Shown: positions 11,157-21,596, counted from the stretch's first letter. The stretch is 64,000 nucleotides of DNA from Hymenopus coronatus (GCA_030762935.1 CM060898.1:102542781-102606780), one strand, 5' to 3'. Numbers and translations are program-made. The notes: generated by a model not told the origin, from the sequence alone.

Positions 11157-11856
11157 CGAGGGCCGTTTTTTTCCACCCTCCGATAGGCTATAAACAAAAT
11201 ACAAGTTCATAGAAAACAATTATTTTATTACTAAAAGTTTTGTACACTTATACTTACTTTTCAACACAATCACCGAAAAGATTGAGATATTTATCGTGCC
11301 GGTGCAGAAGCTTTGCAATACCCCCTTCAAAAATGTTACCACCAATGATTTCAAATGAGCATTGACGTTGTTTTGAAGATCTTTGATGGTTTGAAAGTTG
11401 TGCCCTTCTAGCCACGTCTTCAGTTCAGGGAAAAGGTGAAAGTTGGTGGGTGACAGGACAGGACTGTACGACGGATGATCGAAAATGTTCCATTGAAATT
11501 GTTCAAGGAGCCGATAGGTTTGCCAGCAGTGTGTGGACGAGCGTTGTCATGGATCAACACAAACCTGAAGTCAGCATTCCTCTTCGTTTGTTTTGAATGG
11601 CTCTCCGCAAACGTCGTAAAATTTCACAATAAACAGCTGCATTGATAGTGGTTCCGGGCTGCATCATTGGTGGCAACATTTTTTGAAGCCGGTATTACAA
11701 AGCTTGTGCACAGGTATGATAAATGTCTCAATTTTTCTGTGATTATGCTAAAAAGTAATCATAAGTGTACAAAACTTTTAGCAATAAAATAATTGTTTTC
11801 TATAAACTGGTCTTTTATTTATAACCTATCGGAGGTTGAAAAAAAAATGGCTCTCA
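11157..11856 (-). mobile_element. Fold-back mariner relic, 700 bp
   Basis: TA dinucleotides flank it (11155-11156 and 11857-11858), as expected for Tc1/mariner. Starting from CGAGGGCCGTTTTTTTCC on the left and TGAGAGCCATTTTTTTTTC on the right (read inward), the two ends match as inverted repeats for about 180 bp, far beyond a normal mariner terminus. The minus strand encodes mariner pieces: TTINAAVYCEILRRLRRAI, a frameshifted DNARPHT segment and FDHPSYSPVLSPTNFHLFP. The plus strand near 11685-11750 encodes a second copy of the C-terminus (ITKLVHRYDKCLNF). The 3' end was therefore duplicated in inverted orientation. The transposase is dead. Confidence 0.8.
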
Positions 11857-11875
11857 TACAAGATCATATCAAATT

Positions 11876-11969
11876 CCTCTAGCAGTTCAGTTGGTAGAGC
11901 GGTGGGCTGTACTGGTACTTAGCAAAATCAGATATCCATAGGTCGCTGGTTGAAACCTGACCCAGAGGA
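11876..11969 (+). tRNA. tRNA-Tyr-like sequence with intron, probably a pseudogene
   Basis: The sequence folds as a tRNA. Acceptor arms 11876-11882 and 11962-11968 pair with one mismatch, and A73 follows. The D arm reads AGTTGGTAGAGC. The anticodon arm has C-T-GTA-C, giving anticodon GTA (Tyr), with an intron of about 21 nt after position 37. The stem has swapped a pair relative to the usual insect tRNA-Tyr (A-U to U-A), so pairing is kept. The T loop reads TTGAAAC instead of the usual TTCGAAT, and the T stem has one mismatch and two wobbles, so TFIIIC binding and function are doubtful. Eukaryotic tRNA-Tyr genes normally carry an intron here. It abuts the fold-back mariner. Confidence 0.6.
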
Positions 11970-12050
11970 TAGTGTGGTGGTAGCGGGTCTGCCTCACATT
12001 CAACAGGTCGAAAGTTCGAATATCGCTTAGGGCGAATTGAGAACGTTAAT
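11970..12050 (+). mobile_element. SINE-E head fragment
   Basis: GTGGTGGTAGCGGGTCTGCC and the B-box-like AGTTCGAATATCG match the head of the longer copy at 31751-31980. The body is missing. Confidence 0.55.
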
Positions 12051-12380
12051 TACCTTCATAATAATAATAACAATCATTTTTTATTAATTATCTAAATATA
12101 TATGTAAAGAAAGTTAATATTTAACAAGTTGTATGCATAGGAACCAAGAAGCTAGTTGTTTACTTAAAAGTTACTCAGAATCATGACGCCAGACTGGATA
12201 GAGGGGTGAGAAGTTGCTTCTTTTGTGAAAGTCACGTTCGAGTTTAGTATAAGGGGAACCCGCAGTTTAAACCCACAAAGGGACTTCTTCTTTATATTCG
12301 TGGTATCACGTGACTATTATGACGCATCCTGGGAGATTTGCAATGGATTTTGGGTAACGATGGTGTTATTTTGACGGACC
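12051..12380. other. Intergenic stretch, no gene recognised
   Basis: Starts with a short AAT-type repeat. Nothing coding is recognised. It lies just upstream of the CCAAT and TATA motifs. Confidence 0.45.
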
Positions 12381-12386
12381 TTCCAA

Positions 12387-12430
12387 CCAATCAGAAAGAA
12401 GGCACCATGACACCGTTTTTTGTATATAAG
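12387..12430 (+). promoter_or_regulatory. CCAAT and TATA motifs, possible Pol II promoter
   Basis: A CCAAT box (12387-12391) is followed 31 bases later by TATATAAG (12423-12430), a spacing seen in Pol II promoters and LTRs. A tandem repeat starts about 25 bases downstream, where transcription would begin. No downstream gene was recognised, so this may be a solo LTR or chance. Confidence 0.35.
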
Positions 12431-12455
12431 AAGTAAAGTTTGGCACATCGAGGCC

Positions 12456-12620
12456 GTTTGCTAAGAATTCACCCGCGTAAGAGGTAAGGTCGTTTGCTAA
12501 GAATTCACCCGTGAGAGAGATAACGTCGTCGTTTGCTAAGAATTCACCCGTGAGAGAGGCAACGTCGTCGCATGCTAAGAATTTGCCCGTGTGTGAGGCA
12601 AGGTCGTTTGCTAAGAAGTT
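12456..12620 (+). repeat. 36-39-bp tandem repeat, about 4.5 units
   Basis: Units begin at 12456, 12492, 12531, 12570 and 12606 with GTTTGCTAAGAATTCACCCG or close variants. Spacing alternates between 36 and 39 bases, both multiples of three, so the minus-strand frame at 12366-12638 stays open with a repeating GEFLAND-type peptide. I do not recognise that peptide, and the open frame may be a result of the unit length. Confidence 0.85.
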
Positions 12621-12639
12621 CACGAAGTAATAAAACACT

Positions 12640-13140
12640 GTGCGCGAATTAAGTTTATTATAATAAGAAACTGTATGTGAAGTAAAGTAACGTTGCTCAC
12701 CTATTTAACAGTCGGCTCGTGATTACGTGAAAGTGAGTGCCATGTACTCAACTAAAACAGTGTAATTGAAAGAACTTGTGAGTAAGTGTTAAAGAGCAGA
12801 ATAAAAGTGTATAACCAGGTGCTTATCTTTGAAACTCCTTGAGAATAAACAGCAGTAAAAGGTTACAAGTGTTTTCTTAACAATTACAAGATCACTCCTA
12901 CAATTTCTCCTACTAGCCAAATCCACGCCTGGGACAGTCAAATGTTCGTGCAAGACTGAGCAACGCCGTCGCAACCCATCCCAGAAGAGCTTCAGTACCA
13001 GGTATGTGAGTGTAGTGGAGTTGATTGGAAGTGACAGTTACGCAGCATACAAGCTGCAAAGTGGGGCATAAAATCAACAAATTAAAATACTCCCGCATAT
13101 GGCTCACAACGTGCACCACTAAAACGCATCGAAATCCCCG
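12640..13140. other. Non-repetitive stretch downstream of the tandem repeat
   Basis: No protein family recognised on either strand; overlapping minus-strand open frames of 61 and 68 codons are unconvincing. It could be a leader or LTR-like region following the motifs at 12387-12430. Confidence 0.35.
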
Positions 13141-13326
13141 CTGTAAAGTTACCCGGATAATTTTTTCGGGGATTTCCCTTATCCTGAGAAGATGAATGCC
13201 GAGTAACTTTAAGCTCCATGGACCCCGAGCTCATTTGAGCATCATTTCACGAATTTCATTTCATCGTCCGATACGACCAACCAGGTTAAAGGACATTAAG
13301 GTACAAAAAAAAAAAAAAAAAAAAAA
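13141..13326 (+). mobile_element. SINE-E, 5'-truncated, with poly-A tail
   Basis: It matches the body of the copy at 31751-31980: TACCCGGATAATTTTTTCGG, TTATCCTGAGAAGATG, GAGTAACTTTAAGCTCCATG and CTCATTTGAGCATCATTTCA. It ends in an A run of about 24. The tRNA-like head is missing, typical of incomplete reverse transcription. Confidence 0.78.
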
Positions 13327-13369
13327 TATTATATAGTCTTTTTTTCAAACATACATTTCCTGTACTTAT

Positions 13370-14134
13370 TGCTTTCTTTAATACCTACATGCATGCAATG
13401 TACATAGTAGCTCGAGAAGATATTGTATTCCAATCAAAAATTTTGATACAGAGATTTTAATATATGTGAATAAAACAAAAAGCATTTCAAGAAGAAGGCA
13501 TGTAAATGTGTGTGTGTGTGTGTGTGTGTGTGTCTGTGTGTGTCCGTTACATACCAAACTTCTTATTTAAGCTTAGTATCTCCCAAGGACGTGACACAAA
13601 GAAAATTCTCACACCCTAGACTACCCTTTTCATAAAATAAGTTTAGAAAATTTAGATCTTCTCAAAAATAGCTCCAGAAATGTTGATTAAAATGCCGTAC
13701 ATTAAAGATGATAAACAAAATGTATATCCTGAATGTTTCGGGAATAGCTTCTGAAGACCTCTTCAATCTGGATGACGTTTGCTTAAGTCAGATATAGACA
13801 AAAAAATCTCGTTAAAACACACAATTTTCATGTGCCATGTGCCTTTTTTTCTTGGAGTTGACCATTTTCGAGATATTCCTTGTTATTATACGGGAATTGT
13901 TCTATTCTTGGGCATGCAAAGAAACGGATTTTAATCACAAGCAACTGGATTCTAAAAGGTTTGATTATCACTTTAGCCTAGTGTATATCCTAATTCCCTT
14001 CTTCTTATAAGAAACTAAGTTATAAGAGCATTTTGCTAATGTTTATCTTGATTAGCATGAAGTAGAAGATTAAACTAAGATTAGCTTCTTATAGAACAGG
14101 TAGAGAAAGTCATGTGGATTGAATATATCATATG
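13370..14134 (+). mobile_element. TPE copy, diverged
   Basis: The tip is worn (CTACATGCATGCAATGTACA). A GT run of about 30 bases lies near 13508-13540. It ends GTCATGTGGATTGAATATAT. Divergence suggests an older insertion. Confidence 0.75.
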
Positions 14135-14139
14135 TTTAT

Positions 14140-14819
14140 ATTCATTTTAATTCATTTGTTACTTATACCCATGTGAAAAGTTCACTCTTCTTTAATAGGA
14201 AGGAAAAAAAAATGTCTTAGAATTTTTTTCTTAACTTTTAAAAGTAAACAAACTGTTAAATTTTTGAGAAAATGAAGCAAAATGAAAGAAATGTAATTAG
14301 ATGCTTAAATGCAGGATTAAATGTTTAGACATAGTGGAAAACATTGCACCGTGTAGAAGTATTTCAAGATAGAAAAATGTAAAAAATAAAGAAAATGAAA
14401 AATCACTTAAAGATTTGTCAGACAGTATCTCTGATTTATGACTAGCTACACAACTAAAATAACATTCTGACAGGGTAGGTACAGCGACATTGAAATAAAA
14501 TTAGCTGTAGTCAATATTTTCTGCATCAATTTCAGCTGCCCATAATGGTAATTATACATGTTGGTGAACCTTATAGATACGAGTAGTGTAATAATGAATA
14601 GGACAGGAAACACAGATATAACATAATTAGTGTTCTATTTCATTTAAGTGCTATTAATTGTGTTTCTACCTATTATTAAGTATGTTTATTGGTTTTAGTG
14701 TCATTAAAGGCAAATGTAAATGACAATATGGGCGTTTTTATCTGGAATACGAAAGATTCAAATTGCTCAGCCCTTAACTGCATAATTTTTCCAATGCGGA
14801 TGTTGTCGTTTACATTTTT
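14140..14819. other. AT-rich spacer
   Basis: Very AT-rich, with no motif or open frame I can support. Confidence 0.5.
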
Positions 14820-15605
14820 ACTTTCTCTGCCTGTACTATGTACATAGTGTATAGAGAAGGTATTCCATTCCACCCAAAAATTCAAAGGCGTGATTTCTCC
14901 GGAAATAGACGTTTTAGGGTCCCCTGTATTTAAAAAAAGTGTGCGTCCGTGTGCTTGTGAAAACGATAACTCAAAAACAAAAAGTCGGTAAAACACCAAA
15001 CTTGGTATTTACGTTTATTATCTTCCAAGGATGCGATACGAAGATATTGAGAAAAATCCCCCCCAAACTACCTTTTATGTGCAAAAAATTTAGAAAATGT
15101 TCATTTTCTCAGAAATGGCTCTAATGATTTTGATTAAAATGCCGTATATCAAAGATATTTATACGCAAATAAAAATTTTTGGGAATAGCTTTAAAGATCA
15201 CTTTATTCTGAATTAATTTTGAGTAACTGTTTAACTATAAGAGATGGATACAACTCAAAAAATGTAGATCACATTAAAACACACAATTCATGTTATGTTT
15301 TTTTTTTCGTGGAATTTACCACTTTTGAGATGTCTTTTGTTATTTGTTTCTGATTCAAAATACTTAATTGTGAACTCCTGGCCCGGCATAGAAAAGGATT
15401 TCAACCTCAAGGTAGCCAACCAGCTTTTAAAGCATTTGAGTATCACTTTAGTACAGTGTATTACCTTATTTTCATTTTACTTAAAAGAAATTAAGACACT
15501 GCTAATGTTTATCTCGAGTATCATAAAGTAGATAGAAGAATATAGTTTTTAACAATAATTTGTTACAGCAATGTAGAGATAGTCATGCGAATGTAACACA
15601 TCAGA
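14820..15605 (+). mobile_element. TPE copy
   Basis: A complete tip with TACTATGTACATAGTG is followed by a nearly deleted GT tract. The ending is ATGTAACACATCAGA. The next copy starts after five T residues. Confidence 0.85.
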
Positions 15606-15764
15606 TTTTTACTTTCTCTACGCGTATTACGTACATAGTGCATAGAGAAGCTATTGTATTACACCCATAAATTCGATTCCTGAGACTTCACCGAAATGCA
15701 TGTTTTGAGATCCCTGAATCCAAAAAAAAGTTCAGAAAAATGTATGCATATGTGTCTGCCTGCC

Positions 15765-15799
<35 letters not shown>

Positions 15800-15952
15800 G
15801 GGGGAGCAGCATAGCTCAAAAACGAAAAGACCGTTGGATACCAAACTTGGTATTTAAGTTTGGTACCTTCCAAGGATGCGACAAGAAGATTTTCAAGAAA
15901 CTCTCCCTACCCTTTATATGAAACATTTTTCTTCATTCTGGATGACTTTTTT

Positions 15953-16805
15953 ACTTTCTCCATACGCAATATGTACATAGTGTATAGAGAAAGTATTGCA
16001 CTCCACCAAAAAATTCGATACCGAGATTTCACCGGAAATATATGTTTTAGGGTCCCCAATATCCAAAAAAAGCATTTTCCAAAAAGGTCCGTGTGTGTGT
16101 CCGTGTGTCTGTGAACACGATAACTCAAAAACGAAAAGTCGGTAAAATACCAAACTTGGTATTTAAGTTTAGTATCTTCCAGGGATGCGACACGAAGATT
16201 TTGAGAAAAATCCCCCCACCCCCAACTACCCTTTACATGGAACTTTTTTCGAAAATTTTGATTTTCTCAAAAATGGCTCCAACGATTTTGATTAAAATTT
16301 CGTATATTAAACGTATTTACCTGACAAATAAAATGTATATCTTGTTTTTTCTGGGAATAGCCTCTGAAGAGTAGTTTATTCTGGATAAATTTTACTAAAT
16401 TTTGAATAACTACTAAACCTTAAGAGATGGACAAAAACTTACTACACAAAAAATGTAGAGCACACACAATTTATGTTATATATGTTTTTTTCGTGGTGTT
16501 CGTCGTTTTTGTGACATTCCTTATTTTTGGTTTCTGCTATGAAAAACGAATACTTTTCTCATACAGGAACTTGTCAACTCCTTTCCATATAGACAAAGGA
16601 ACTTCATTGACATAGCAACCAGCTTTTGACTATCACTTTAACCTACAGTTGTCCCTTATTTCGCTTCTACTTACAAGGAAGCGAGTAATTAGACCATTTC
16701 TGCTATTTTTTTTTCTGATTAGCTGAAAGTAAATAAAAGTATAAGCTTTTTAAGAATATTTGTTGCAGGGATATGGAGAAAGTCATGTGAATGGTACACA
16801 TCAGA
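15953..16805 (+). mobile_element. TPE copy nested in a T-run of another TPE (first nest)
   Basis: 853 bp from ACTTTCTCCATACG to GGTACACATCAGA, with T residues on both sides. The host sequence stops at GATGAC plus T residues and resumes at ATAATTGGC. Intact copies read GGATGACTTTTGTATAACTG across this point. The copy keeps a long shared reading frame (16093-16374). Confidence 0.9.
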
Positions 16806-16883
16806 TTTTTATAATTGGCAAACCGTAAGATATATACAAAAGCTTACTACATAAAAAAATGTAAAATCTCATTCAAACGAACA

Positions 16884-16885
<2 letters not shown>

Positions 16886-16924
<39 letters not shown>

Positions 16925-16948
16925 GTATATATATATATATATATATAT
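16886..16948. repeat. ATT and AT microsatellite
   Basis: About 34 bases of ATT triplets followed by an AT run, inside the tail half of a TPE host copy. Confidence 0.9.
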
Positions 16949-17289
16949 TGTAGATTTAACTGTTTTCGCGATATTATAAGATTCAATTTTAGCCACTTAA
17001 ACTTTTTTCAAATGGATCTTTCTTCTCGTTTCCCGTTTACTCCTGGGAAGCAAAGCGATTGGAATTTTAATTGTTTCACATAGCGACTGGCTTTTAAAGG
17101 ACGAGACTATCACTTTAGCCTTTGCATTTTCTTATTTCCCTTCTACTTACTAGGAGCTAATAATAAGAGTATTTCTGCTAATATTTATCTTGATTAGCAT
17201 GATGTACATACCAGATTAATGTTTTGAATAAAAGATTTGTTTACCCAAAAGCTAGGGGACATCATATGAATAGAACACATTAGATTTTT

Positions 17290-18164
17290 ACTTTCTCTAT
17301 ACGTGCTATTTATATAGTGTATAGAGAAGGTATTGCACTCCACCAAAAAATTTGTACCGAGATTTCACCGGAAATATACGTTTTAGGGTCCCCTGTATCC
17401 AAAAAAAAGTATTTTCAGAAAAAGGTCTGTGTGTATGTGTGTCCGTGTGTGTGTGTGTCCGGGTGTCAGTGTGTCCGTGTGTCTGTGAACAGGATAACTC
17501 AAATACGAAAAGTCGGTAAAATACCAAACTTGGTATTTAAGTTTAGTATCTACCAGGGATGCGACACGAAGATTTTGAGTAACATCCCCCACCCCAAACT
17601 ACCCTTTAATTGGAACTTTTTTGGAAAATGTTGGTTTTCTAAAAATGGCTCTAACGATTTTGATTAAAATATCGTATATTAAAGATATTTACATGAAAAA
17701 TAAAATGTATATTTTGAATTTTCTGGGAATAGCCTCTGAAGACTACTTTATTCTCGGTCAAATTTACGGAATTTTGCATAACTGCTAAACCGTAAGAAAT
17801 GGACAAAAACTTACCACACAACAAATGTAGCGCACCTTAAAACACACAATTTATGTTATACACATTTTTTTCGTGGAGTTGATTGTTTTTGAGATATTCC
17901 TTGTTTTTTTTTTTTTCAGCTATAAAGACATACTTTTCTCATGCAGGACTTTGTGAACTGTGTCCATACAAAACAGGAACTTCAGTCGTAGAGCCAGCAG
18001 CTTTTGACTATCACTTTAACCTAAAGTACCCCCTTATTTCGCTTCTACTTACAAGGAAGCAAGTAATAAGACTATTTCTGCTAATTTTTGCTCCATTTGA
18101 TGAAGTAAATAGAATAATTTGTCGCAGTGACATTGAGAAAGTCATGTGAATGGAACACATCAGA
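17290..18164 (+). mobile_element. TPE copy nested in the T-run of another TPE (second nest)
   Basis: 875 bp from ACTTTCTCTATACGTGC to GGAACACATCAGA. Host sequence on the left ends AACACATTAGA plus five T, and on the right resumes six T plus CCCTTCTGC. The uninterrupted relative at 60438 reads CACATTCGATTTTTTCCC, which serves as an empty-site proxy. Confidence 0.9.
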
Positions 18165-18312
18165 TTTTTTCCCTTCTGCATGCAGGGTCCAGATAATAAG
18201 GACAATTTCTGCTAAAGTTTATCTCCATTAACATGGTGTAGATACAAGAGTACGCTTTTTAACAATAATCTGTTGCAGATATAGAGATAATCGTGTGATT
18301 GTAACATACCAG

Positions 18313-18869
18313 ATGTTTATCATTATCTCTTAGGTTCACCTTCATCTGTAATTACTGTTATGTGCAGTTAAAATTGATACACTAAGATTTTATTTCATCT
18401 GGCGTTTCAATCGTAATTAATTTTATTTCAATATCGGTGAGAGGTGTTATTGCAAATATGCATTTCATTTCATAACAAGTGTATCACTTCAATAATGTCT
18501 CGAAATGGAGGGTTAGCTAGGGCTATTATGCGACTTTTTTAATGATTAGGAATCTATTTTACGAAATAATATCACACATTAGTCATGTTGCACTTTGCCG
18601 CGCTGATATATAAACCTTTCGCCTACAATTCCTTTCCCCTTTCCGCTGATTGGCAGAGGACATCACTGAATGGCGATATATAAACCATGCACAAGGTCAA
18701 ATGTTGACAGAGATGTAAATACTGATATGATAGATGTATTTGCTTTCGTCAAACGAGAGGAAGGTTTAAAACGAAGATTTATTGGTATTTTAGATTCATT
18801 AAGGGAACAACACAAGTGATTTTCTAGAGACTTAAACCTAGAGTTTTAATTTGTTGTATAGACATTTTA
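18313..18869. other. AT-rich stretch with two TATA-like motifs
   Basis: No gene recognised. The only ordered feature is the pair of TATA-like motifs at 18605 and 18675. Confidence 0.45.
18605..18686 (+). promoter_or_regulatory. Pair of GATATATAAACC motifs around an ATTGG box
   Basis: The 12-base motif GATATATAAACC occurs at 18605-18616 and again at 18675-18686, 70 bases apart, with CTGATTGGCAGAGG between them. Both look like TATA boxes and ATTGG is a reversed CCAAT. No gene follows that I recognise, so a promoter is only suggested. Confidence 0.3.
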
Positions 18870-19018
18870 CTTTCTCTACACGTACTATGTACATAGCTTA
18901 TAGAGAAGGTATTGTATTGTACCCAAAAATTCGATACCGAGATTTCACCGGAAACCTACATGTTTTGAGACCTTCTGAATCCAAAAAAAAAAAAAAAAAG
19001 GATTTTTAGAAAAATATT

Positions 19019-19064
<46 letters not shown>

Positions 19065-19751
19065 TGTCTGCGTGCAGCATAGCTCAAAAACAAAAAGACC
19101 GTTAAATATCAAACTTGACATTTAACTTCGGTATCTTCCAAGGACGCGACACAAAGATTTTCAAAAAAAATTCCCCCACCCCCACCTCCAACTACCCTTT
19201 ACATGAAAACAAATTCGAAAATTTTGATTTTCTCAAAAATGGCTCAAACAATTTTGATTAAAATCTGTTATATTTAAGATATTTACATCCAAAAAAGAAA
19301 ATGTATATCTTGAATTTTCTGGATGATTTTTATTGAATTTTATATAACTGGTAAACCGTAAGAGATAGACAAAAAATCACGTAACAAAAAATTTAGATCT
19401 CGTCAAAACACACAACTGATGTTACATACATTTTTTCGTGGAGTTGATCATTTTTGAGATATTCCTTGTTATTAGTTTCAGCTTTAAAATACTTTTCTCA
19501 TACGGGAATTTGTCAACTACCGTCCATACAAACAAAGGTACTTCAGCGACAAAGCCACCAGGTTTTAAAAGATTTCGCTATCGATTTAAGGTATGGTATT
19601 CCCTTGTTTCGTTTTACTTACAAGGAAGCAAGTAAACAGAGCCTTTCTGCTAATATTTACTCGACTAGCATGAAGTAAATAGAAGTATAAGAATTTAACA
19701 ACGATTTATTGTAGAAATATACAGAAATTCATGTGAAAGAAACACAACAGA
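18870..19751 (+). mobile_element. TPE copy
   Basis: A good tip (TACTATGTACATAGCT) is followed by an A run and an expanded GT tract of about 40 bases (19021-19062). The ending is AAACACAACAGA before a T run. Confidence 0.87.
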
Positions 19752-19800
19752 TTTTTTGATAGTGTTTAGGGCCTGCTCTATTATCAAACCAACAAAAAAA

Positions 19801-20685
19801 ATCTGATGTGTACCATTCACATGACTTTCTGTATAACCCTGCAACAAATTATTCTAAAAATCTTATACTTCTATTTACTTTATGCTAATCAGAAAAAATG
19901 AGCAGAAATAGTCTTATTACTTGCTTCCTTGTAAGTAGAAGCGAAATAAGGGACTACTATAGGTTAAAATGATAGTCAAAAGCTGGTTTCTATGTCAATG
20001 AAGTTCCTTTGTTTATATGGATAGGAGTTGACAAGTTCCTATATGAGAAAAGTATGAGTTTTTCATAGCAGAAACCAAAAATAAGGAACGTCTCAAAAAC
20101 GAGCTACTCACAAAAAATGTATATAACATAAATTGTGTGTTTTAACGCGCTGTACATTTGTTGTGTAGTAAGTTTTTGTCCATCTATTACGGTTTAGCAG
20201 TTATTCAACATTGAGTAAAATTCATCCAATTAAACTACTCTTCAGAGGCTATTCCCAGAAAATTCAAAATATACATTTTATTTGTCAGGTAAATATGTTT
20301 AATATACGAAATTTTAATCAAAATCGTAAGAGCCATTTTTAGAAAATCTAAACTTTCTAAAAATGTTCTATGTAAAGGGTAGTTGGGGGTGGGGGGATTT
20401 TTCTCAAAATCTTCGTGTCGCGTCCTTGGAAGATACTGAACTTAAATACCAAGTTTGGTATTTTACCGACTTTTCGTTTTTGAGTTATCGTGTTCATAGA
20501 CACACGGACACACATGCACGGACCTTTTTGTGAAAATGCTTTTTTACTTTCTCTTGCCCCGTATGTACAATGTACATAGGGATAGACAAGTATTGCATTC
20601 CACCCAAAAATTCGATGTCGAGATTTCACCGGAAATACATGTTTTAGGACCCCCTGAATCCAAAAAAAGCATTTCCAGAAAAAGG

Positions 20686-20716
<31 letters not shown>

Positions 20717-21588
20717 CCGTGTGTTCGTGTGTCCGTGTGTCCGTGTCTCTGTGAACACGATAACTCAAAAACGAAAAGTAGTTAAAATACCAAACTTGGT
20801 ATTTAAGTTTAGTATCTTTCAGGGATGCGACACGAAGATTTTGAGAAAAATCCCCTCACCCCAAACTACCCTTTACATGAAACTTTTTTCGAAAATTTTG
20901 ATTTTCTTAAAAATGGCTCTAACGATTTTGATTAAAATATCGTATATTAAAGATATTTACCTGAGAAATAAAATGTATATCTTGAATTTTCTGGGAATAG
21001 CTTCTAAAGACCTGTTTATTCTGGATAAATTTTACTTAATTTGGCATAACTAATAAACCGTAAGAGATAGACAAAAACTTACTATACAAAAAATGTAGGC
21101 CTTGTTAAAATACACAATTTGCGACATATACATGTTTTTCGTGGAGCTTACAGTTTTCGAGGTATTCATTGTTATTGATTTCATTTGTGAAGTACTTGAT
21201 ACTTTTCTCAGACGGGAGTGTCCGTTTTTCTTTAGTTCTACTCAAGAAAAGAAGCGATTTGTAATGATAATCGCATAACGACAGATTTTAAAACATTTGA
21301 CTATTTATTTAGCCTAGTGTATTCCCTTATTTTCTTCCTACTTATAAGGAACTAAGTAATAAGAACATTGTGCTGAATACCTCGATTAACAAGGTCCAGA
21401 AAGAAGAATAATCTTATGTAAGAAATTTGTAGAACGGCTAGAGAAAATCATGTGAGTGTAACACATCAGATTTTTTTGGATATTGGGGATCCTAAAACAT
21501 TTATTTCCGGTGAAATCTCGTATCGAATTTTTGGGTGGAGTGCAATACCTTCTTTATACACTATGTACATAGTGCGTATAGAGAAAGT
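19801..21588 (-). mobile_element. TPE host copy (minus) split by a nested plus copy
   Basis: The outer element covers 19801-20539 and 21478-21588. It starts (reading plus) TCTGATGTGTACCATTCACA and breaks at GTGAAAATGC plus T residues. It resumes GGATATTGGGGATCCTAAAA and ends with the tip and GTATAGAGAAAGT. Joined across the gap it matches the intact copy near 58410-58543. Confidence 0.9.
20546..21470 (+). mobile_element. TPE copy nested in a T-run of a minus TPE (third nest)
   Basis: 925 bp from ACTTTCTCTTGCCCC to TGTAACACATCAGA. Left flank AAAATGC plus six T; right flank seven T plus GGATATTGGGG. The uninterrupted sequence at 58420 has AAAATGC, seven T, GGATATTGGGG. The insertion therefore added the element plus about six T and no other host duplication, giving the clearest definition of both ends. 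Confidence 0.93.
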
Positions 21589-21596
21589 AATAATGT

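Larger units (their letters stand above)
15611..18312 (+). mobile_element. TPE host copy carrying two nested TPE insertions
   Basis: The host is split into three parts: 15611-15946, 16811-17284 and 18171-18312. Part one ends ATTCTGGATGAC before a T run, and part two resumes ATAATTGGCAAACCGTAAG. Part two contains an ATT and AT microsatellite (about 16888-16948) and reaches GAATAGAACACATTAGA. Part three begins CCCTTCTGCATGCAGG. A related uninterrupted copy at 60438-60592 shows parts two and three joined. Confidence 0.8.

Noticed and set aside
12400..12640. CRISPR-like array from the regular repeats
   Set aside because: Units are contiguous without unique spacers and the DNA is eukaryotic.
13501..13545. 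GT run as Z-DNA or a regulatory element
   Set aside because: GT expansion is a shared property of TPE copies and needs no separate explanation.
15659..16153. Recurrent minus-strand frame (MVFYRLFVFELSCSQ type)
   Set aside because: It is the antisense of the TPE tip region and passes through the CA microsatellite; no family resemblance and no start signal.
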